A DNA stretch of 64,000 nucleotides from Xenorhabdus griffiniae (GCF_001028135.1 NZ_LDNM01000038.1:1-64000), one strand, 5' to 3'. Numbered from the stretch's first letter, positions 44,854 through 56,694 are shown. The notes: a model not told the origin generated them from the sequence alone. Program-made: numbers and translations.

Positions 44854-47478
44854 ATGAGCGACATTGCCAGAGAAATCACACCGGTCAATATCGAAGAAGA
44901 GCTGAAAAGCTCGTATCTGGATTATGCGATGTCCGTTATTGTTGGACGCGCACTGCCAGATGTTCGTGACGGACTGAAGCCAGTACACCGCCGCGTACTT
45001 TTCGCTATGAATGTATTGGGAAATGATTGGAATAAACCTTATAAAAAATCTGCCCGCGTAGTTGGGGATGTTATCGGTAAATACCACCCACATGGTGACA
45101 GCGCTGTTTATGACACGATTGTTCGTCTGGCACAACCATTCTCCATGCGCTATATGCTGGTTGACGGTCAGGGGAACTTTGGATCAGTAGATGGCGATTC
45201 TGCGGCAGCGATGCGTTATACCGAAGTGCGCATGGCAAAAATTGCCCATGAATTGCTGGCAGACCTGGAAAAAGAAACTGTCGACTTTGTGCCCAACTAT
45301 GATGGCACAGAACAAATTCCCGAGGTAATGCCAACTCGTATCCCCAATTTACTGGTGAACGGTTCATCAGGGATTGCTGTCGGTATGGCAACCAACATTC
45401 CACCTCATAACTTATCTGAGGTGATCGATGGCTGCCTGGCCTACATTGATGATGAAAACATCAGCATCGAAGGCTTGATGGAGTATATCCCGGGTCCTGA
45501 CTTTCCGACGGCTGCTATTATCAACGGACGCCGTGGCATTCAAGAAGCCTACCGTACAGGCCGTGGTAAAATTTATATCCGCGCCCGTGCAGAAATTGAA
45601 ACTAATGAGAAAAATGGCCGCGAAACCATTATCGTCAATGAAATCCCTTATCAGGTCAACAAAGCCCGCCTGATCGAAAAGATAGCCGAACTGGTCAAAG
45701 ATAAGCGCATTGAGGGGATCAGTGCACTGCGTGATGAATCCGATAAAGATGGAATGCGCATCGTTATCGAAGTAAAACGGGATGCTGTTGGTGAAGTTGT
45801 CCTGAATAACCTGTATTCACTGACTCAATTACAGGTTTCATTTGGTATCAATATGGTTGCCCTGCATCAGGGACAGCCTAAGTTACTTAACCTGAAAGAT
45901 ATTCTTTCTGCTTTTGTTTGCCACCGCCGTGAAGTCGTGACACGCCGGACGATTTTTGAACTGCGCAAAGCTCGCGAACGCGCCCATATCCTTGAGGCAT
46001 TGGCTGTTGCCCTGGTGAATATCGATCCTGTTATCGAATTGATCCGCAGAGCCTCCACGCCTGCTGAAGCGAAAGCCAGCCTGATTTCCCAGGCGTGGGA
46101 ATTGGGTAATGTTGCCTCTATGCTGGAACAAGCAGGTGACGATGTTGCCCGCCCTGAATGGCTGGAACCCGAATACGGTATCCGTGGCGGTAAATATTAC
46201 CTGACCGAACAGCAAGCACAGGCCATTTTGGATCTGCGTCTGCAAAAACTGACAGGTCTTGAGCATGAAAAACTGCTTGATGAGTATCGTGATCTACTGA
46301 AAGCTATCGCAGAACTGCTGTTTATTTTGGAAAACCCAGAACGCTTGATGGAAGTCATTCGTGAAGAATTGCTGGTTATCAAAGGGCAATATAACGATGC
46401 CCGCCGGACTGAGCTGACTGAGAATTCAGCCGATATTAACATCGAAGACCTGATTACTCAGGAAGATGTTGTCGTGACACTGTCTCATCAAGGATATGTC
46501 AAATATCAGCCACTGTCCGATTACGAAGCCCAGCGTCGCGGTGGCAAAGGCAAATCAGCCGCACGTACCAAAGAAGAAGATTTCATTGAGCGTTTGCTGG
46601 TAGCCAATACCCACGATACCATCCTTTGCTTCTCAAATAAGGGCAAGCTGTATTGGATGAAAGTCTATCAATTGCCGGAAGCGAGCCGTGGAGCACGCGG
46701 TCGTCCAATTGTCAACCTGCTGCCATTGGATCAGAATGAGCGTATTACCGCTATTTTACCCGTTCGTGAATATGAAGATGGGCTGAATATCTTCATGGCA
46801 ACAGCCAGTGGTATTGTTAAAAAAACCAGACTCAGCGAATTCAGCCGTCCACGCAGTGCCGGCATCATTGCCGTAAATCTGAATGAAGGGGATGAGCTAA
46901 TCGGCGTTGACCTGACAGACGGCAGCAATGAGGTTATGCTGTTCTCTGCACAGGGCAAAGTTGTCCGTTTCCTTGAAGAAGAGGAAGAAACGCTGGAAGA
47001 CGGTACGGTTCGCGTAAAAGGTGTACGTGCAATGGGGCGCACCGCAACTGGGGTTCGTGGTATCAAACTCAGTAAAGGTGATAAAGTTGTTTCCCTGATC
47101 ATTCCTCGTGGGCAAGGAGAAATCCTGACCGTCACTGAAAATGGTTATGGCAAGCGTACTGCCGAAAGCGAATACCCGACGAAATCGAGGGCGACCCAAG
47201 GGGTCATTTCCATCAAAGTCAGCGAACGTAATGGCAATGTGATCGGCGCAATTCAGGTAGAACCGACTGATCAGATCATGATGATTACTAATGGAGGAAC
47301 ATTAGTACGAACCCGTGTTTCTGAGGTCAGTGTTGTTGGCCGCAATACGCAAGGGGTCACTCTGATCCGCACAGCCGAAAACGAACAAGTCGTTGGCTTG
47401 CAACGCGTAGCTGAACCAGATGACGATGATGAAAATGACAATGTCGCGGAGCCTTCTGATGAAGGGAATAGCGAATAA
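44854..47478 (+). CDS. gyrA: DNA gyrase subunit A
   Basis: An 874-aa gyrase A subunit that introduces negative supercoils with GyrB. The quinolone-resistance region reads [12 protein letters not shown] with Ser83 and Asp87, the susceptible residues. The catalytic Tyr is in AMRYTEV near 122. The C-terminal DNA-wrapping domain has the GyrA box QRRGGKGK. After KVVRF there is an acidic insert ([17 protein letters not shown]) absent from E. coli at this point, and the acidic tail is short. The ATG at 44854 is the family start. Confidence 0.98.
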   Translation: MSDIAREITPVNIEEELKSSYLDYAMSVIVGRALPDVRDGLKPVHRRVLFAMNVLGNDWNKPYKKSARVVGDVIGKYHPHGDSAVYDTIVRLAQPFSMRYMLVDGQGNFGSVDGDSAAAMRYTEVRMAKIAHELLADLEKETVDFVPNYDGTEQIPEVMPTRIPNLLVNGSSGIAVGMATNIPPHNLSEVIDGCLAYIDDENISIEGLMEYIPGPDFPTAAIINGRRGIQEAYRTGRGKIYIRARAEIETNEKNGRETIIVNEIPYQVNKARLIEKIAELVKDKRIEGISALRDESDKDGMRIVIEVKRDAVGEVVLNNLYSLTQLQVSFGINMVALHQGQPKLLNLKDILSAFVCHRREVVTRRTIFELRKARERAHILEALAVALVNIDPVIELIRRASTPAEAKASLISQAWELGNVASMLEQAGDDVARPEWLEPEYGIRGGKYYLTEQQAQAILDLRLQKLTGLEHEKLLDEYRDLLKAIAELLFILENPERLMEVIREELLVIKGQYNDARRTELTENSADINIEDLITQEDVVVTLSHQGYVKYQPLSDYEAQRRGGKGKSAARTKEEDFIERLLVANTHDTILCFSNKGKLYWMKVYQLPEASRGARGRPIVNLLPLDQNERITAILPVREYEDGLNIFMATASGIVKKTRLSEFSRPRSAGIIAVNLNEGDELIGVDLTDGSNEVMLFSAQGKVVRFLEEEEETLEDGTVRVKGVRAMGRTATGVRGIKLSKGDKVVSLIIPRGQGEILTVTENGYGKRTAESEYPTKSRATQGVISIKVSERNGNVIGAIQVEPTDQIMMITNGGTLVRTRVSEVSVVGRNTQGVTLIRTAENEQVVGLQRVAEPDDDDENDNVAEPSDEGNSE

Positions 47479-47512
47479 AAAGACCGAGAGTTAGGCTCTG
47501 AGTTAAAAGAGA

Positions 47513-47540
47513 AGCAGGCATTTAAGTGCCTGCTTTTTTT
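47513..47540 (+). terminator. gyrA terminator
   Basis: AGCAGGCA/TGCCTGCT stem with a 6-base loop followed by eight T, 35 bases after the gyrA stop. Confidence 0.92.
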
Positions 47541-47655
47541 TGTTCAATTTTTTGACGAAGAATCAGCAAGATTCAAATGCTGCTTTGTATTCCCTGCTAC
47601 ACTAGTATATGCTGTGAACAGTTATTATTAATCATATATTTCATCAGGCGATCTC

Positions 47656-50493
47656 TTGAGATATCTATCTTCTTTTCGGACGTCATTAAAGATATCACGT
47701 TATCTTTTTCGGGTGCTTGGATTTATGCTATGGGCGCTCGGAGCCTTATTAACCAGCTTTTATTTGACAAATCTTTTTAATGCACTCAAATCAGATATTC
47801 GTCAAGAATATAATGCCAACTATGATATAGCCTTTTCCCACATACGACATATCGCCAATATTTTGCGAGATATTCAATTTATGGCGGAAAATCGCTTATC
47901 ACAGAATAATGATAAAAATCAAACAATCGTATCGCATAATAACGATATTCTCTCGTACATTCCTTTGAATGAGAATTCCGATTGTGAACTATTACGTAAA
48001 ACCACACATAATAATTTATATTCATTAGATCAGTTGATTGCATTTTGGCGAGATAATGTTGCCGCTATACGCAGTGTAAATCAGACTTTTTTCATTGGAG
48101 TAAAAAGCAAATGCATGGTGAACTTTTTTCCTCATAACAATATCACAGAGCCTGATGCACTAAAAAAAATGATCGCCGAGAATACCCGCAGGTTGATCAA
48201 CATGAGAGAACAAAACAACGAAAGAACTCTCTTTTGGATCCAACCTAATCCCAAAGGGGATGGCGGTAATCTTTATGTTTTTACGCCTATTTATATTAAT
48301 GGCCACATGACAGGGATCATAGGTATCGAAAAATCTATCAGATTAGAAACTTTTTTGCAAAAAAGGGAGCGGCCTGTTACAGTCATGATGCTAAATGAAT
48401 CAAATCAGCCCGAATTGCAATTTTCGATAAAGACAAATAATAAACCCCTCGTTATAAATTCCAACTCACAGCCGATGTATTTTGGTTACGATGAAAATTT
48501 TACCAGCTTAGTATTAATGCGGAATCTATCGCCCTCTTCATTACGCATTATTTACTCATTGCCGCTAAAACATATTTACGATGAACTGAAAGACAGTGCA
48601 ATTAATGGTATCATCCTGAATATTATTTCCGCAATTGCGATTATCTTTTTCATTTGGCTGTTTGAACGTAAAATGTTTTCTCCAGCTGAGGAAAATGCTA
48701 TTCGCCTTGAAGAACATGAGCAGTTTAACCATAAAATTGTCGCCTCTGCCCCTGTGGGGATAAGTATTTTAAGGATCAGTGATGGCGTTAACATCTTGAG
48801 TAATGAGTTAGCACATAATTACACTCGAATGTTGACGTATGAAGATCAAAAACGCATTGTTGATATCATTTGCGATAGAACCAGTAGCTATATTGATGTC
48901 GTCACCAGTAACAATAATCACTTGCAAATTAGTTTTGTACACTCACGTTATCGTAATGAAGAAGTCGCAATCTGTGTACTGATAGATGTCAGCACCCGTG
49001 TAAAAATGGAAAAATCTTTGCAGGAAATGGCCTCAGCAGCAGAACAAGCTAACCAGGCAAAATCGATGTTCCTTGCCACAGTCAGCCATGAATTAAGAAC
49101 ACCACTATATGGCATTATTGGTAACCTGGAGTTGATGCAATCTCATACATTACCACCAGAATCTACCCGATTGCTGGCAACAATGAATAATTCATCATCA
49201 TTATTGTTGAAAATCATCAGTGATATTCTCGACTTCTCGAAGATAGAATCCAAGCAATTGAAAATTGCCCCCAAGGATTTCAGTTGCAAAGAGATCCTGT
49301 CACATGTGATTTCAAACTACCTTCCCTTGGTTGTCAAAAAAGGCTTAGGCTTGTACTGCTATATTGAACCAGATATCCCTGATATCATCCATAATGACCC
49401 GGTAAGATTACAACAAATTATCTCCAATTTGCTGAACAATGCGATCAAATTCACGGCATCTGGCTACGTTGTTATTGAAATCAGCTCAAGGCATGGCTAC
49501 CTATATATCAGCATTAAAGATACCGGGCTTGGGATCGAGGATAAATTACAATTCCAGTTATTTGAGCCATTCTTCCAAATCAGTGCCAATAAAGAAAGTT
49601 ATTCACAAGGTACAGGATTGGGGCTGGCTATTTGCGAAAAACTCATTAATTTGATGGATGGGGATATTGAATTCGTCTCACAAAAATATGTTGGCAGTAT
49701 CTTTTCTATCCGTCTCCCTTTATATGGTGTGAAATACCATGCCAAACAATTATCCAACCAGCGGACTCAAAAACGGATTTTGTTAAATATTCGCAATGAT
49801 TTTCTAGAAAAATATTTGCAAAATTTTCTTACACAAAATCATTTCCAGGTTTCCCTCTATGACGAAAGCCAAGTAGATGGCACCGAAATACTAATTAGCG
49901 ATCGAGCTAATAAACCAAAAATTTCTGTATGTTACTTTATAGAAATATCAGAGAAACATATTGGTTCGCCAGAACAAATTAGAGAAAATCATTGGTTATA
50001 TAACACTTATGAACTGAATGAACTGCCTAATATGTTGGATAATCTCCTGGCAGACCAGGCTTTCTTGCCAGGTATTTCTGTATCAACAATCCCTGTTACA
50101 GATAAAACCGTCCAAACTGATATTTGTTTAAATACAGTTAAGGTATTGGTCGTTGATGACCATCCTATTAATCAGAACTTACTGGCCGACCAATTAAACT
50201 CAATAGGATTTAGTGCATCAATGGTTAACGATGGCATTGAAGCCATTGAATATCTTAAAAACAACTCACCAGATATTATTCTAACGGATGTTAACATGCC
50301 AAATATGGATGGATATGAACTTGCCCAATACTTAAGGGACAAAGGTTATACCAAACCCATTATCGGCATCACTGCCAATGCACTGGCAGAAGAAAAACAG
50401 CGTTGTGCTAATGTGGGCATGAATGACTGCCTGTCAAAACCTGTAACACTGGCTATATTAAAAGAAACATTAATTAAATACAGTGATATTTAA
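47656..50493 (+). CDS. rcsC: Rcs phosphorelay hybrid sensor kinase
   Basis: A 945-aa hybrid histidine kinase of envelope stress and capsule control. Two membrane helices flank a ~270-residue periplasmic domain. A PAS-like linker is followed by the HisKA/HATPase core with VSHELRTPLYG (phospho-His ~478) and the GTGLGLAICEKL G-box, then the ABL domain and a receiver with phospho-Asp ~878 in LTDVNMPNMDGYE. The start is TTG at 47656; the N-terminus MRYLSSFRTSLKISRYLFR aligns with E. coli RcsC. It is convergent with rcsB. Confidence 0.94.
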   Translation: MRYLSSFRTSLKISRYLFRVLGFMLWALGALLTSFYLTNLFNALKSDIRQEYNANYDIAFSHIRHIANILRDIQFMAENRLSQNNDKNQTIVSHNNDILSYIPLNENSDCELLRKTTHNNLYSLDQLIAFWRDNVAAIRSVNQTFFIGVKSKCMVNFFPHNNITEPDALKKMIAENTRRLINMREQNNERTLFWIQPNPKGDGGNLYVFTPIYINGHMTGIIGIEKSIRLETFLQKRERPVTVMMLNESNQPELQFSIKTNNKPLVINSNSQPMYFGYDENFTSLVLMRNLSPSSLRIIYSLPLKHIYDELKDSAINGIILNIISAIAIIFFIWLFERKMFSPAEENAIRLEEHEQFNHKIVASAPVGISILRISDGVNILSNELAHNYTRMLTYEDQKRIVDIICDRTSSYIDVVTSNNNHLQISFVHSRYRNEEVAICVLIDVSTRVKMEKSLQEMASAAEQANQAKSMFLATVSHELRTPLYGIIGNLELMQSHTLPPESTRLLATMNNSSSLLLKIISDILDFSKIESKQLKIAPKDFSCKEILSHVISNYLPLVVKKGLGLYCYIEPDIPDIIHNDPVRLQQIISNLLNNAIKFTASGYVVIEISSRHGYLYISIKDTGLGIEDKLQFQLFEPFFQISANKESYSQGTGLGLAICEKLINLMDGDIEFVSQKYVGSIFSIRLPLYGVKYHAKQLSNQRTQKRILLNIRNDFLEKYLQNFLTQNHFQVSLYDESQVDGTEILISDRANKPKISVCYFIEISEKHIGSPEQIRENHWLYNTYELNELPNMLDNLLADQAFLPGISVSTIPVTDKTVQTDICLNTVKVLVVDDHPINQNLLADQLNSIGFSASMVNDGIEAIEYLKNNSPDIILTDVNMPNMDGYELAQYLRDKGYTKPIIGITANALAEEKQRCANVGMNDCLSKPVTLAILKETLIKYSDI

Positions 50494-50520
50494 ACTCATA
50501 CATATTGAGCTATGAATGAT

Positions 50521-50552
50521 GGAAAATCGGTAACTATTGCTACCGATTTTCC
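50521..50552. terminator. Bidirectional terminator between rcsC and rcsB
   Basis: GGAAAATCGGTA/TACCGATTTTCC, a perfect 12-bp stem with an 8-base loop between convergent genes. Confidence 0.8.
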
Positions 50553-50574
50553 ATTAGAAAAGATAACACATTGG

Positions 50575-51225
50575 TTAGTTACCAATATCTTTATCGATAG
50601 TGACGGAAGATAAATAGTTAAGCAATGCGATATCGTTATCTACCCCCAGCTTTATCATGGCGGATTTCTTCTGGCTACTAATTGTCTTAATACTACGATT
50701 AAGTTTTTTTGCAATATCAGTAACAAGAAAACCGTCAGCAAATAAACGCAGGACTTCGCTCTCTTTAGGAGATAAACGCTTATCCCCATATCCATTAGCA
50801 TTAACCTTTTCAAGTAACTTAGAAACACTTTCAGGCGTAAACTGCTTCCCCGTTTGCAAAGCAGAAAGTGCTTTAGGTAAATCTGTTGGTGCTCCTTGCT
50901 TTAACACGATTCCCTCAATATCAAGCTCAAGTATAGCACTTAAAATAGCCGGATTATTGTTCATGGTAAGAACAATAATTGCCAATGTTGGGTAATGACG
51001 TTTAATATATTTTATCAGGGTGATACCATCACCATATTTATCCCCAGGCATTGACAAGTCTGTTATGAGAACATTTGCTTCTATATGTGGCAAGCTATTA
51101 ATGAGCGTCGTTGAATTTTCAAATTCACCGACTACATTAATCCACTCAATTTGTTCAAGTGACTTGCGGATGCCAAACAAAACGATGGGATGGTCATCGG
51201 CAATAATGACATTAAGGTTATTCAT
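50575..51225 (-). CDS. rcsB: Rcs response regulator
   Basis: A 216-aa NarL/FixJ-type regulator. The receiver carries phospho-Asp56 in NVLITDLSMPGDK and the output domain has the LuxR-type helix-turn-helix LSPKESEVLRLFADGFLVTDIAKKLNRSIKTISSQKKSAMIKLGV. It controls capsule, motility and envelope genes alone or with RcsA. The ATG at 51225 is one base after the rcsD stop; the frame extends 15 codons into rcsD. Confidence 0.96.
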   Translation of the reverse strand: MNNLNVIIADDHPIVLFGIRKSLEQIEWINVVGEFENSTTLINSLPHIEANVLITDLSMPGDKYGDGITLIKYIKRHYPTLAIIVLTMNNNPAILSAILELDIEGIVLKQGAPTDLPKALSALQTGKQFTPESVSKLLEKVNANGYGDKRLSPKESEVLRLFADGFLVTDIAKKLNRSIKTISSQKKSAMIKLGVDNDIALLNYLSSVTIDKDIGN

Positions 51226-51226
51226 A

Positions 51227-53971
51227 TTATTGGTTACCTTGCTGCAACAGCTTTGTGACAAAGGAATCAATGAGGCTGATGCTACTTTTGATTTCTACTT
51301 CATTATTGTCTGCTATGTGTTTTTCCAACGCCTCACATGATGACCTAAGAAATTTTAAATCCAACACAGCAAACGCACCCTTAAGGCGGTGTACCGTTCG
51401 CGAAAGTGATATCAAATCATGTCGTTCCATATCAGTATACAGTCTGGTGATATCCATAGGTACTGTCTCTATAAACAATTTCCTGTAGTCACTATCTGCC
51501 AACTGCGTTTGATAAATTTTGAGGATATTGCAAATACTGCTATCAACATTTTCAAATAAATCAACACTTTTAGCTAAATCACCTGCTGATTTAGAAATTT
51601 CAGAAATTTCCCTGATTTCATCTAAACTGAAATTTTCTTCGAAAAGAAACGATATTGCATTGATAATATCATCAGCAAGATTGTAATTGCACTGAACCAT
51701 TCCCGGCTTCAACTGCTTAAATCCTGCTAAACTTCCCACTAATAATATAGTTGGTTTTTCATATTTGTACCGCTTTTCTTCTTTGTACAGTCTATCCGTA
51801 AGGATAATATCGTATTCTTCCGTAGTGCCTTCTTTTCTTTTATCAAAGTACGCAGCACCATAATTATTGAGATAAGTATGGACGATTTTGCTGATCTCAG
51901 GGTTATTGATATCAATTAAAATCGTGACCCCTTCCAAAAGTGGAGGCGTTTCGCTATTTTCATCTTCATGCTGCGATAGGGGCAGATTGATAACATAATG
52001 TGTTCCCAACCCCAACTTACTTTTAATATCAAAGCTTCCTCCCATTCTTTTGCTCAACTGATTACATAAATAAAAAGTCATGCCAGAATTTGTAGAGTAC
52101 TTATCTTCCACGGATTGGTTCAAAAAAGGATAAGTTAAGCTGGTTAGATCTCTTTCACTTAAACCAACGCCACTATCTATCAACTCAATCTGAATATGGT
52201 TGTCATATTTACCTGAACCATTGACAACCAATGATATTTTACCATAGCTGGTCATCGTTATTGCATAATTAAATAACAATGTAACAATTTTACTTAATGC
52301 TACCCTATCCCCTATGAATAAAGACTCACGAGAAATATTAAAATGATAATAAACCCTCAAACCTTTAGCATTTAATATCGGTAAAGAGATTTTCAAAATA
52401 CCTTCCAATTGTGAAGATAGGGAAAATGTTTCATTTTCCGGCTGCCAATCTCCCAGCTCCAACTCATTGAGTAATGAAATATTTTCAACCCATTCGGTGA
52501 TATACTTTGATTTATCTAATAACCTATCCAATAACTTTTGTCCATTTTCATCTTGTGATAGCTGCTTCAATTGCTTGGTAATAGCATTAATACTGCTAAC
52601 AGGGTATTTTATTTCATTATTAATATTTGACAGCATAGAACGCCTGATCTGAATGCTTTTATCATATTCACGATGAGCAAATTGCAATCGTTTATTTGCC
52701 ATGACTTCCTGATCTTTGTCTTGCAGTAAAAACAGATAAGTTTCTGGTAAGAAGCTATTGTTATACATTTTTACTTCATAAACTGCTTCATCAATGGATG
52801 TCTGAATTATACCATGATGTTGCTGTGCCATCGCTCTAACTTTATTCAAATTCAGGTGGGGTATTAACTGCTCCGCAATTTTATTAATTATCATTATCTG
52901 ATTTGATTCAAAATCATAAACCACGACGCCAACAGGAATATTGGAGATAATATCACTATTTAGGGCATTTTTAATTTTCAGTTCATGATCCATAGAAGCA
53001 TTTGGTGCAATATATCGCCGGCGGATATAAAATAACCCGCTTAAAGAAAACAAAAAGAAAAACAATATTGAAAGTAACAGCCAGACATTTCTGAACAACA
53101 AATCTACAATCAGTGCCTTCAGTGGGACTTGATAAATCAATTTATACGGCATGATGTCAAGAGGCTGAGAAAATTCTAGCCAAAAACCGTTTAATGAAAC
53201 CTCAGCTGTCTCGGAAGCTTCAGGTTCATGTAAGTTGATCGCATTCAAACGGAAGTTTGCTGGTGACATATCAACCGGCAAAAGGTTATTAATGGGTAAA
53301 TCAAAAGCAATAATGGTGGTTAATTGCCCTGTTGCATTAAATGCAGCTTTATAGGTGTAGAAATAAATATTTTCACCACGTAATACATTAATGGAGGAAA
53401 TGCTCTCTTTCTCCTCCAAAGCAGAAGACTGCTCCAACATCTCGGTGCGTTTGGTTTCAGAATTCAGAGTCAGATAGCTCTCTTTGAACCTGATTTCTGG
53501 TTTTAGAATCGGATAGGTTGTTATCAATAACAAATTATTATCCTGCCCATTAAGGTAGTACATGGACAAGTATTCATTATTAGCTCCCCAGAGAATATCC
53601 AAATAGCCAGACAGATATTCAGCCAGCTGGACACTCGAGTCGTTATGTTGCCCAAAAATAATGGCATCAACAGATTGATAACGATTTTCTAGCCAATAGA
53701 CATCGGGACGCAATTTAAACAATGGCACATTCTCCTGAGAGGAGATTAGCAGAGTATTAGACTGCTCAAAAATATGACTTGCATGGTAACGATAATCTTT
53801 AATCTGCAATCTCATCTTAGCGGTTACACTACTGATAGCATATTTTTTATCCATCAGCCAAATATCAAAATAGTTATACCCGAATAAAAATAGAGACGTA
53901 AAAAGCAAAGTAACAAATAACGCGTAAAAACGAGGAATAGAAGATGGCTTGATAGGTGGTTGTTTATACAT
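51227..53971 (-). CDS. rcsD: Rcs phosphotransfer protein
   Basis: A 914-aa inner-membrane phosphorelay intermediate. Two membrane helices bound the periplasmic domain; a degenerate kinase core follows (the region at NINNEIKYPVSSINAITKQL has no phospho-His motif), then the HPt domain with the phospho-His in SRTVHRLKGAFAVLDL. It passes phosphate from RcsC to RcsB. It is slightly longer than E. coli RcsD. It is co-transcribed with rcsB. Confidence 0.93.
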   Translation of the reverse strand: MYKQPPIKPSSIPRFYALFVTLLFTSLFLFGYNYFDIWLMDKKYAISSVTAKMRLQIKDYRYHASHIFEQSNTLLISSQENVPLFKLRPDVYWLENRYQSVDAIIFGQHNDSSVQLAEYLSGYLDILWGANNEYLSMYYLNGQDNNLLLITTYPILKPEIRFKESYLTLNSETKRTEMLEQSSALEEKESISSINVLRGENIYFYTYKAAFNATGQLTTIIAFDLPINNLLPVDMSPANFRLNAINLHEPEASETAEVSLNGFWLEFSQPLDIMPYKLIYQVPLKALIVDLLFRNVWLLLSILFFFLFSLSGLFYIRRRYIAPNASMDHELKIKNALNSDIISNIPVGVVVYDFESNQIMIINKIAEQLIPHLNLNKVRAMAQQHHGIIQTSIDEAVYEVKMYNNSFLPETYLFLLQDKDQEVMANKRLQFAHREYDKSIQIRRSMLSNINNEIKYPVSSINAITKQLKQLSQDENGQKLLDRLLDKSKYITEWVENISLLNELELGDWQPENETFSLSSQLEGILKISLPILNAKGLRVYYHFNISRESLFIGDRVALSKIVTLLFNYAITMTSYGKISLVVNGSGKYDNHIQIELIDSGVGLSERDLTSLTYPFLNQSVEDKYSTNSGMTFYLCNQLSKRMGGSFDIKSKLGLGTHYVINLPLSQHEDENSETPPLLEGVTILIDINNPEISKIVHTYLNNYGAAYFDKRKEGTTEEYDIILTDRLYKEEKRYKYEKPTILLVGSLAGFKQLKPGMVQCNYNLADDIINAISFLFEENFSLDEIREISEISKSAGDLAKSVDLFENVDSSICNILKIYQTQLADSDYRKLFIETVPMDITRLYTDMERHDLISLSRTVHRLKGAFAVLDLKFLRSSCEALEKHIADNNEVEIKSSISLIDSFVTKLLQQGNQ

Positions 53972-54183
53972 TCTTTGAATGGTTGCCTTTAATATGAATA
54001 TATTTTGGTCAATGCGACATCAACCCGTCGATAAATAAGCCAGTGTACTAAGCTTAATATTAGCAGCTTCACAAATGAAAAGGCTATTACAGATCGAAGA
54101 TTGAGCAAACAGTAAAAAAAACACAATTTTTTTCCTTTGAGGGCTAGACACATCAAAACGATATAGGCATAATCTCGCGCCAT

Positions 54184-54271
<88 letters not shown>

Positions 54272-54277
54272 AATTTC

Positions 54278-54353
<76 letters not shown>

Positions 54354-54359
54354 TACAAG

Positions 54360-54403
54360 AACCCGCTATTTCCCGTAATCAATCGGTGAAATAGCGGGTT
54401 TTT
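54360..54403 (+). terminator. tRNA-Ser/Thr terminator
   Basis: AACCCGCTATTTC pairs with GAAATAGCGGGTT around a 15-base loop and is followed by T5. The rest of 54404-54646 shows no gene. Confidence 0.9.
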
Positions 54404-54646
54404 ACTTTATATTCTCAACAAAATTTCCTGCATATGCTCCCTTCTCATTTGGCTTTTTGCCACCTTATCGGCCTGGTTAGCCAAATTTCCCCCTGGCAAA
54501 GCGATAAAGTTACTTAACATACCAATAAATTATGTTACTCAACCAAGAAGTTTCTGGTTATTTTTTAACTTAATATGCTTCTGCTTTCTTAGTGATTTTT
54601 TCCGAATCACATAGCTTGATAACGAATTATCCAATGCCACCACAAG

Positions 54647-54664
54647 TGTAATTATTTATTTACA
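54647..54664 (+). promoter_or_regulatory. TyrR box upstream of tyrP
   Basis: TGTAATTATTTATTTACA fits the TyrR consensus TGTAAA-N6-TTTACA with one mismatch, about 95 bases before the tyrP start. In E. coli TyrR represses with tyrosine and activates with phenylalanine at tyrP. Confidence 0.75.
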
Positions 54665-54756
54665 CCTTGTGTGCTATAGATTTGACAGCCATAAATCAAT
54701 CATTTAACCTGCGGATCTTATAATTATTTCTCAACATATTCAGAAATGAGGATCGC

Positions 54757-55962
54757 GTGAAAAATCGCACTATTGGCAGTATTTTTATCGTTGCTGGAAC
54801 GACGATTGGCGCAGGGATGTTAGCAATGCCATTAGCAACGGCGGGTGTGGGATTTGGAACTACATTTGCTATGTTAGTCGCCCTGTGGGCGTTAATGAGC
54901 TATACAGCACTCTTGCTCGTGGAGGTGTATCAACATAATGAGTTTAATACTGGATTAGGAACTATCGCAAAACGCTACCTTGGGTTAGGTGGGCAGGTGT
55001 TGACTGGCTTCAGTATGCTTTTCCTTATGTATGCCCTGACAACAGCTTATATTAGTGGTGCGGGTGAGTTACTGGCGATCTCCCTCTCTTCTTGGTTGGA
55101 TAAACCGGTTTCTGTCTCTGCCGGGATCAGCATTTTTACTATTATTGGTGGTGGGGTAGTCTGTATTGGCACTCAATCTGTCGATTTTATTAACCGCCTG
55201 CTGTTTACTGCTAAAATTGTTTTTCTGGTGATCGTACTCGGCGTAATGATGCCTCATGTTGATAAAATCAACCTGATCTCCATGCCCATTGAGCAAGGAT
55301 TAGCACTCTCTGCCATCCCGGTCATTTTTACTTCATTCGGATTTCACGGTAGTGTGCCAAGTGTCGTTGCCTATATGGGAGGAGAGACCAACAAGCTACG
55401 GAAAATCTTTGTTATCGGTAGTGCCATTCCCCTGTTAGCCTATATTCTGTGGCAATTAGTAACGCTCGGGGCTATTTCTTCAAATACATTTGTTGGCATT
55501 CTTGCGCAAGAATCTGGCCTGAATGGGTTATTGAAAGCCGTCAGAGAAATTGTCGCTGTACCTAAGGTGGAGTTTGCCGTTCATCTGTTTGCCGATCTTG
55601 CACTCGCCACCTCATTCCTCGGTGTTGCCCTGGGGTTATTTGATTACCTGGCTGACCTGTTTAAACGCCGCAATAATGTCAAAGGACGTTTACAAACAGG
55701 GTTAATGACTTTTGTTCCGCCACTATTATGTGCTCTGTATTACCCTAATTTTGTTATGGCACTGACATTTGCGGCGGTTGCGCTCTCCATTCTCGCGCTA
55801 TTATTGCCGTCCCTGTTGGTTTGGCGTAGTCGTGAAGAAAATCAGGCAGGTTATCGTGTCAAAGGTGGTAAACCTGCATTAGTCTTTGTTTTCCTGTGTG
55901 GACTCGCCGTTATTGCCATTCAACTTGGCATTGTCACAGGTCTACTGCCAAACGTGGGGTAA
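54757..55962 (+). CDS. tyrP: Tyrosine-specific permease (HAAAP family)
   Basis: A 401-aa, 11-helix aromatic amino-acid permease that closely follows E. coli TyrP ([111 protein letters not shown]). The start is GTG at 54757 with GAGG five bases upstream. It and mtr (20.9 kb) are two members of one family in this window. Confidence 0.95.
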   Translation: MKNRTIGSIFIVAGTTIGAGMLAMPLATAGVGFGTTFAMLVALWALMSYTALLLVEVYQHNEFNTGLGTIAKRYLGLGGQVLTGFSMLFLMYALTTAYISGAGELLAISLSSWLDKPVSVSAGISIFTIIGGGVVCIGTQSVDFINRLLFTAKIVFLVIVLGVMMPHVDKINLISMPIEQGLALSAIPVIFTSFGFHGSVPSVVAYMGGETNKLRKIFVIGSAIPLLAYILWQLVTLGAISSNTFVGILAQESGLNGLLKAVREIVAVPKVEFAVHLFADLALATSFLGVALGLFDYLADLFKRRNNVKGRLQTGLMTFVPPLLCALYYPNFVMALTFAAVALSILALLLPSLLVWRSREENQAGYRVKGGKPALVFVFLCGLAVIAIQLGIVTGLLPNVG

Positions 55963-55976
55963 CGTTATCCTGTCTG

Positions 55977-56010
55977 AGGTTATTCGCATCAATATTAATG
56001 CGGATAACCT
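55977..56010. terminator. Bidirectional terminator between tyrP and yfaZ
   Basis: AGGTTATTCGCAT pairs with ATGCGGATAACCT (one G-T pair) around an 8-base loop between convergent genes. No strong T tract. Confidence 0.65.
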
Positions 56011-56028
56011 TGCAGCATTTTCGTTTAA

Positions 56029-56574
56029 TTAAAAACTTAAACCGGTGCCAACATAAAAACCATCGGAAACCTTGTTATTACGATTACCATGACTACCCCG
56101 TATGTCAATGACACGGTAGCCCACCTCAACACTCAGAGGCCTGAAAAACGTATAACGCGCTCCCGCTGTCGCCTCAGTGTAAGAATCCATCCCTGACGTT
56201 AAGCCCGATGGCGAACCGTAAGCCTCACCATACAGGGATAAAGAAGAAGTCACAGCCCAACTAAGGCCCGCACCGACAGCCAATGCTGCGCCATCTTTCC
56301 CATCTTTGGGGGACAAATAAAGCCCTTTCGCGCCGACGTTTGCAGCGAATGGACCCAATGGCAGCCCGAAGCCTAAACCTAAACTACCCAGCTGGCCATT
56401 GTGATCACTGCGGGTCCAGTTACCCGTCAGAGACAGGCCGGCATATTTATCACCCATTCCCACGGAGGTGCTTGTGCTGTGTTTTCCCACCTGAGCATCT
56501 ATAGAGAGAGCATTTGCTGAATCCGCTATAAAAAGCAAACTCGCGGCGCCGATAGCAATAAAGCCTTTCATCAT
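56029..56574 (-). CDS. yfaZ: YfaZ-family outer-membrane protein
   Basis: A 181-aa beta-barrel precursor with a signal peptide (MMKGFIAIGAASLLFIADSANA) and a terminal aromatic strand (DGFYVGTGLSF). It matches E. coli YfaZ, including SLTGNWTRSDHNG, LGLGFGLPLGPFAANVGAKGLYLSP, and ARYTFFRPLSVEVGYRVI. A porin-like role is predicted for the family; no substrate is known. Two adjacent ATGs are possible starts. Confidence 0.88.
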   Translation of the reverse strand: MMKGFIAIGAASLLFIADSANALSIDAQVGKHSTSTSVGMGDKYAGLSLTGNWTRSDHNGQLGSLGLGFGLPLGPFAANVGAKGLYLSPKDGKDGAALAVGAGLSWAVTSSLSLYGEAYGSPSGLTSGMDSYTEATAGARYTFFRPLSVEVGYRVIDIRGSHGNRNNKVSDGFYVGTGLSF

Positions 56575-56694
56575 CTTGTCCTTTAATTAGTCACTGCCCA
56601 TATAGGCTAAGATATTGTACTTAAACCAACGTGGTGACATAGATCACAAAAGCAAGGAAATGTTTATATTTATAAAGATATGTAAATGACGTTA

